In this document: one piece after another, positions 29,051 to 31,698 of the stretch
Layout: every line of letters begins with the position of its first letter
How positions within the stretch are numbered: position 1 is the first letter of the stretch
Source of the DNA: a virus
Strand: one strand, 5' to 3'
DNA: 31,698 nt
IMG/VR virus record: IMGVR_UViG_3300032223_003463
Location: 1 to 31,698 of that record
Notes under the pieces: model-generated
Database searches by the model: none
What the model was told of the DNA's origin: nothing
The model's input: only the letters and a program-made list of their open reading frames with translations
Made by a program: the position numbers and the translations under genes

Positions 29051-29277
29051 GCCGAAGTCCGACCGTCAACGATCCCGGAAGCGTCCCATGCGGGGTTGTC
29101 GTGGGAAACGCGGCGCCATTGATCCGGGGTGAGGGTTTTTGCGTTGAAGTGATGCACCAAAGCGGACGCCCAAAGGATGTCCGAGTCGTTCCACGGGGCG
29201 CCGGGGTAGAAATTCCGGATCCGGCGCATTTCCCCCAGAACCCGTTCAAGCTCCCGATGATCCCGGGGTCTCTTCAT
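29047..29277 (-). CDS. Small hypothetical protein after TerL
   Basis: 76 aa. The start lies 32 bases inside the 3' end of TerL in another frame. It is basic, with a helical N-terminus (RELERVLGEMRRIRNF) and tryptophan-containing segments (APWNDSDILWASALVHHF). It overlaps the next gene by 4 bases, so it is coupled into the packaging operon. The family is not recognised. Confidence 0.55.
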   Translation of the reverse strand: MKRPRDHRELERVLGEMRRIRNFYPGAPWNDSDILWASALVHHFNAKTLTPDQWRRVSHDNPAWDASGIVDGRTSA

Positions 29278-31033
29278 CGATCACAAAATCCTGTCCGGGA
29301 TCGGTCTGGTTCATGCGCTGCCATTCGCTGGCGGCCACAAGCCACATTTTTTCACAATCCCCGAGGTGATTGGCCCCGACGGTGGCCCATTCGAGGGTGC
29401 GCATCCCCCGGGGCCCCCGGCGCTCGACAAGGCGTTCCCCGGTGAGTTGGGTGACGTAATCGCGGCGGACGTCCCTGGGAAGATGCCATTTTGCCTCCCG
29501 GCGTTGGATGCTTTGCAGATAAAGGCGTTCTTTCCAGAAATCGTCGTCCGCCTGGTACATCGGGATCATTTTGTCCCGGGACATGATTTCCTGAAAAACG
29601 ACCGGCTGCCTCATGCCTTGGGAAACGGTCCTGCCTTTGTAGGCCGCCCAGGAACGCGGCATCGAGGAAACGAAATCGTACACCCCGGCGATCGACCGGG
29701 CGGCATACCCGGAATCGACCAGTCCGAATTGGCACGAAACGCTTCCGCCGGTTGCGGTCGGGTATTTTTGAGAAAAAATGCCTCGGATCGCGTCCCATCC
29801 GATGGCGGTCCCGTAATCCACAAGGAAACTTGAGCCGTCAGACGCCAGGGCCCGGACCACCCACCACAATTCGGTTTGCTGGACATCGACGGCCATGATG
29901 ACCACGGCGGGGTCCGGGATCGGACAGGTCCCGAGGCGGTACTCCGGCGAGGCCTTCATGACTTCCTCGATTTCCCCGCTTTTTACCGTGGAAGCCTGGG
30001 GAACCCACGGCAGCGCCAGGGTGGAATTGATAAAATTGCGCAATCCTCCGGGGGATTCCTTATCCCGAAGGAATTCCACCGCCAATTCCCCCCAAGTCAC
30101 CCAGGGGGAATAGAGGGCGTTCAAATGATAACTATGCACGCCCCGGGGCGCGTCCGGGTTTTCCGGCCTCCAAACACCCCCGCGCAGCATTGCCGATTTG
30201 CTTTGTTCGTAAATCGGCGCGGCGCACGCCCGGCAAACGTAATGCGCGGTGGCGGCCACTTTCTTGAAATCCCACCCATCTTCCAACCGCGCCGACTGAT
30301 CCCATCGCATTCCCTCCCACTCCAGTTTCTGTTGATGATTGCATGACGGGCACGGAACCATGAAATGCCGACGGTCTCCGGAAAGGTATTCCTGCCAGAT
30401 CGTCCCGGTGTCGAGCGTCGGGGTGCTGGTTTTCAGCACCATGCCCTGGGGAAAATTTCTGGTCCGTAGTTCCACAAGCCGTAGGGCCGAGGCCTCCCGC
30501 TTGCTTTCCTCGGGGAATTTGTCCACCTCGTCGGCAATCACCAATCCGCAGCTTCGGGACGAAAGGTTCGAGGCCGAAGTGCCGACCAAGTAAACGTTCA
30601 TTTTCCGCATGGCCATTTCCAAAGTCTGGAAACGGTCAGGATCGGACGGTTTTTCTTCAGCCAGGGCGGCGCAGTCCTCGATGAGCGGCTGCAACCGGTC
30701 CCGGGAAAAGGAACGGGCCAAATGCTCGCTTGGCATTGCCCAGAGCGCCGGGGTGGGCTTCCTTTTAATGCGGTATGCCAAGGCCGCCATCATGGTGGTC
30801 GTTTTGGCACTCTGGACCCCCCAACAGAGAGTGATGCTTTTGACCCCGAGTTCCCCGGTTCTATTCAAGGGCTCAACAACGTAGGGGGTCAAAATGGTGC
30901 TGTATTTGCCGGGCGAACTTGAGGATCGGGCGGAAAGGGTCAGATTCTCCTCGCACCATTCCGTCACGGTTTGCGGCGGGGGCGGCGTAAGGGCCGCCCT
31001 GGCATCGTTTTCAAACTCAACGTCGCAGAACAT
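29246..31033 (-). CDS. terL: Terminase large subunit (GpA family)
   Basis: 595 aa from the ATG at 31033, 4 bases after the TerS stop and 9 bases after GGAGG. A longer reading to 31207 lies over TerS and is rejected. ATPase: Walker A-like WGVQSAKTT (71-79), Walker B LVIADEVDKFP (164-174) and KTSTPT (201-206, coupling motif). A two-knuckle zinc ribbon follows (CPSCNHQQ at about 228-235, then CRACAAP). The nuclease part carries VIMAVDVQQTELWWVV with its first metal-binding Asp, and a second at GLVDSGYAARSI. It cuts concatemers and pumps DNA. GpA-type terminases act at cos, which fits the terminal repeat nearby. Confidence 0.93.
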   Translation of the reverse strand: MFCDVEFENDARAALTPPPPQTVTEWCEENLTLSARSSSSPGKYSTILTPYVVEPLNRTGELGVKSITLCWGVQSAKTTTMMAALAYRIKRKPTPALWAMPSEHLARSFSRDRLQPLIEDCAALAEEKPSDPDRFQTLEMAMRKMNVYLVGTSASNLSSRSCGLVIADEVDKFPEESKREASALRLVELRTRNFPQGMVLKTSTPTLDTGTIWQEYLSGDRRHFMVPCPSCNHQQKLEWEGMRWDQSARLEDGWDFKKVAATAHYVCRACAAPIYEQSKSAMLRGGVWRPENPDAPRGVHSYHLNALYSPWVTWGELAVEFLRDKESPGGLRNFINSTLALPWVPQASTVKSGEIEEVMKASPEYRLGTCPIPDPAVVIMAVDVQQTELWWVVRALASDGSSFLVDYGTAIGWDAIRGIFSQKYPTATGGSVSCQFGLVDSGYAARSIAGVYDFVSSMPRSWAAYKGRTVSQGMRQPVVFQEIMSRDKMIPMYQADDDFWKERLYLQSIQRREAKWHLPRDVRRDYVTQLTGERLVERRGPRGMRTLEWATVGANHLGDCEKMWLVAASEWQRMNQTDPGQDFVIDEETPGSSGA

Positions 31034-31037
31034 CCGC

Positions 31038-31628
31038 TCAGGCCTCCGAAGCGACCCTGAGGGTGTTTTCCGCCCATTCCTGAAGCACCAGCGCAGCCAA
31101 GTCCGGGTCGGAAGGGTTGCAACGCTTGGCAACGGCCTCAGGAAGCGACAAAAGGTGGTCTTTGATTGCGGAAAGCTTTCTGTTTTGTGCCCCAATGGCG
31201 CTTGCACGGTCCACCAGCGCCCCTATTGCTTGCTGATGTTTGATGAAAGCCAGATCCGCCCTCCCCCTTTCCGCTCTTGCGGCGGAATAATTGCGAAGGG
31301 CCGCATGGATGCCGTCGAAATCCTTGGCCCGCAGCCGTTCCTGAAGCACGGCATAGGCGACCTTTTCCACTTTGCGGACCCTGTCCCGGACGGCTTCTGG
31401 TGATTCCCCATCGACCAGGGCGGCCGGCGGTTCATCACCACCATCGAGGATCGGATCCGGTGCTTCGATCTGCGGGATGAGTTTCACCCTGGCACTGCGC
31501 TGGCCGTGCGACATCCTCCAGCTCGAGGCGGCTTCCACCGAATTCAGCGGCATACCTTTTTTTGCCCACTTGCTGACCGCTTGCCGAGAGCATCCCCATG
31601 CGGCTGCAATTTCTGAGATCGAACTCAT
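31038..31628 (-). CDS. terS: Terminase small subunit
   Basis: 196 aa. The N-terminus is a helix-turn-helix (ISEIAAAWGCSRQAVSKWAK, about 4-23, then KGMPLN), like the Nu1-type DNA-recognition domain. The middle is a long helical, charged segment (about 75-130) for oligomerisation; the C-terminus (ALVLQEWAENTLRVASEA) would contact TerL. GTTGACA lies 15 bases before the ATG (31644-31648). It would recognise packaging DNA, probably in the 70 bases between its start and the genome end, the position of cosB in lambda. Confidence 0.8.
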   Translation of the reverse strand: MSSISEIAAAWGCSRQAVSKWAKKGMPLNSVEAASSWRMSHGQRSARVKLIPQIEAPDPILDGGDEPPAALVDGESPEAVRDRVRKVEKVAYAVLQERLRAKDFDGIHAALRNYSAARAERGRADLAFIKHQQAIGALVDRASAIGAQNRKLSAIKDHLLSLPEAVAKRCNPSDPDLAALVLQEWAENTLRVASEA

Positions 31629-31698
31629 GCCGGATTGCCATCTGTCAACCTACGTTTGCCAAAGTTTCTCTCGGAAATTGCATGCCAGTGCGCCCAAC
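31629..31698. other. Right-end non-coding segment, putative cos region
   Basis: 70 bases between the TerS start and the window end. It contains the GTTGACA motif of TerS, two CATGCC elements, and at the very end (31687-31698) the second copy of the 12-base terminal repeat. Position beside TerS corresponds to cosN/cosB in lambda. No TerS-binding repeats are obvious in this short stretch. Confidence 0.5.

Noticed and set aside
31034-31207. Longer TerL start at 31207
   Set aside because: It would overlap TerS by 170 bases; the ATG at 31033 follows GGAGG at good spacing and directly follows the TerS stop.
9805-31648. The TTGAC motifs as ordinary -35 promoter boxes
   Set aside because: They lie only 14-18 nt before start codons, so a -10 box would fall inside the genes, and none is seen at 17-bp spacing in the examples checked.
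1-31698. Integrated prophage bounded by 12-bp att repeats
   Set aside because: The integrase and an intact attP-like site are in the interior, while the ends lie beside the terminase gene; no host genes flank.

Overview
The window looks like one complete genome of a temperate, long-tailed (siphovirus-type) double-stranded DNA phage in its free form, not an integrated prophage. Genes are tightly packed, with many ATGA, GTGA or TAATG stop/start overlaps. Nearly all read on the minus strand. The same 12 bases (AGTGCGCCCAAC) occur at both extreme ends, directly upstream of the small terminase gene, where lambda carries cos. A candidate attP built around the 3' half of a tRNA lies intact in the interior beside the integrase, which fits a virion or circular form. 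The host is not proven. Spanin-like and lipoprotein genes in the lysis cassette argue for a double-membraned bacterium. The general style of the tail genes makes me think of Verrucomicrobiota or Planctomycetota, with low confidence.

Layout, in the direction of the main transcription (right to left). 31.7-25.4 kb: packaging and head (TerS, TerL, two small joiner-like genes, portal, protease with a nested scaffold, major capsid protein, then a UUCG-loop hairpin terminator). 25.4-22.9 kb: two glycosyltransferase genes inserted between capsid and connector genes. One has two GT domains separated by TPR-like repeats; the other resembles plant reversibly glycosylated polypeptide / UDP-arabinose mutase (GT75). 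22.9-17.4 kb: connectors, tail terminator, tail tube, a tail assembly chaperone with a -1 frameshift signal (CCCAAAA), and tape measure. 17.4-11.4 kb: tail tip, BppU-like adaptor proteins and a collagen-like fibre. 11.4-9.8 kb: lysis (holin candidates, small lipoprotein, u-spanin-like protein, GH108-type endolysin). 9.8-8.0 kb: MazG-like protein, metallophosphoesterase and small metallopeptidase-like protein. 8.0-6.0 kb: lysogeny and control (tyrosine integrase on +, convergent HTH protein, RHH regulator with a palindromic operator candidate, attP). 5.9-0.3 kb: small zinc-binding and membrane proteins, DNA-binding proteins, Toprim primase, an AT-rich coiled-coil gene of foreign composition, and a replicative ATPase. 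1-317: non-coding, with TGGCACGGT iterons and an AT-rich patch (candidate origin).

The most unusual signal is a short motif, usually GTTGACR with a TTGAC core. It sits 14-18 nt (six times exactly 14) upstream of at least 12 start codons of late genes, in whatever reading frame the upstream gene happens to use, and I saw it at no early gene. It resembles in concept the start-associated sequences and stoperators of some mycobacteriophages, but the sequence and spacing are not ones I recognise. It also predicts a nested scaffold start inside the protease gene.
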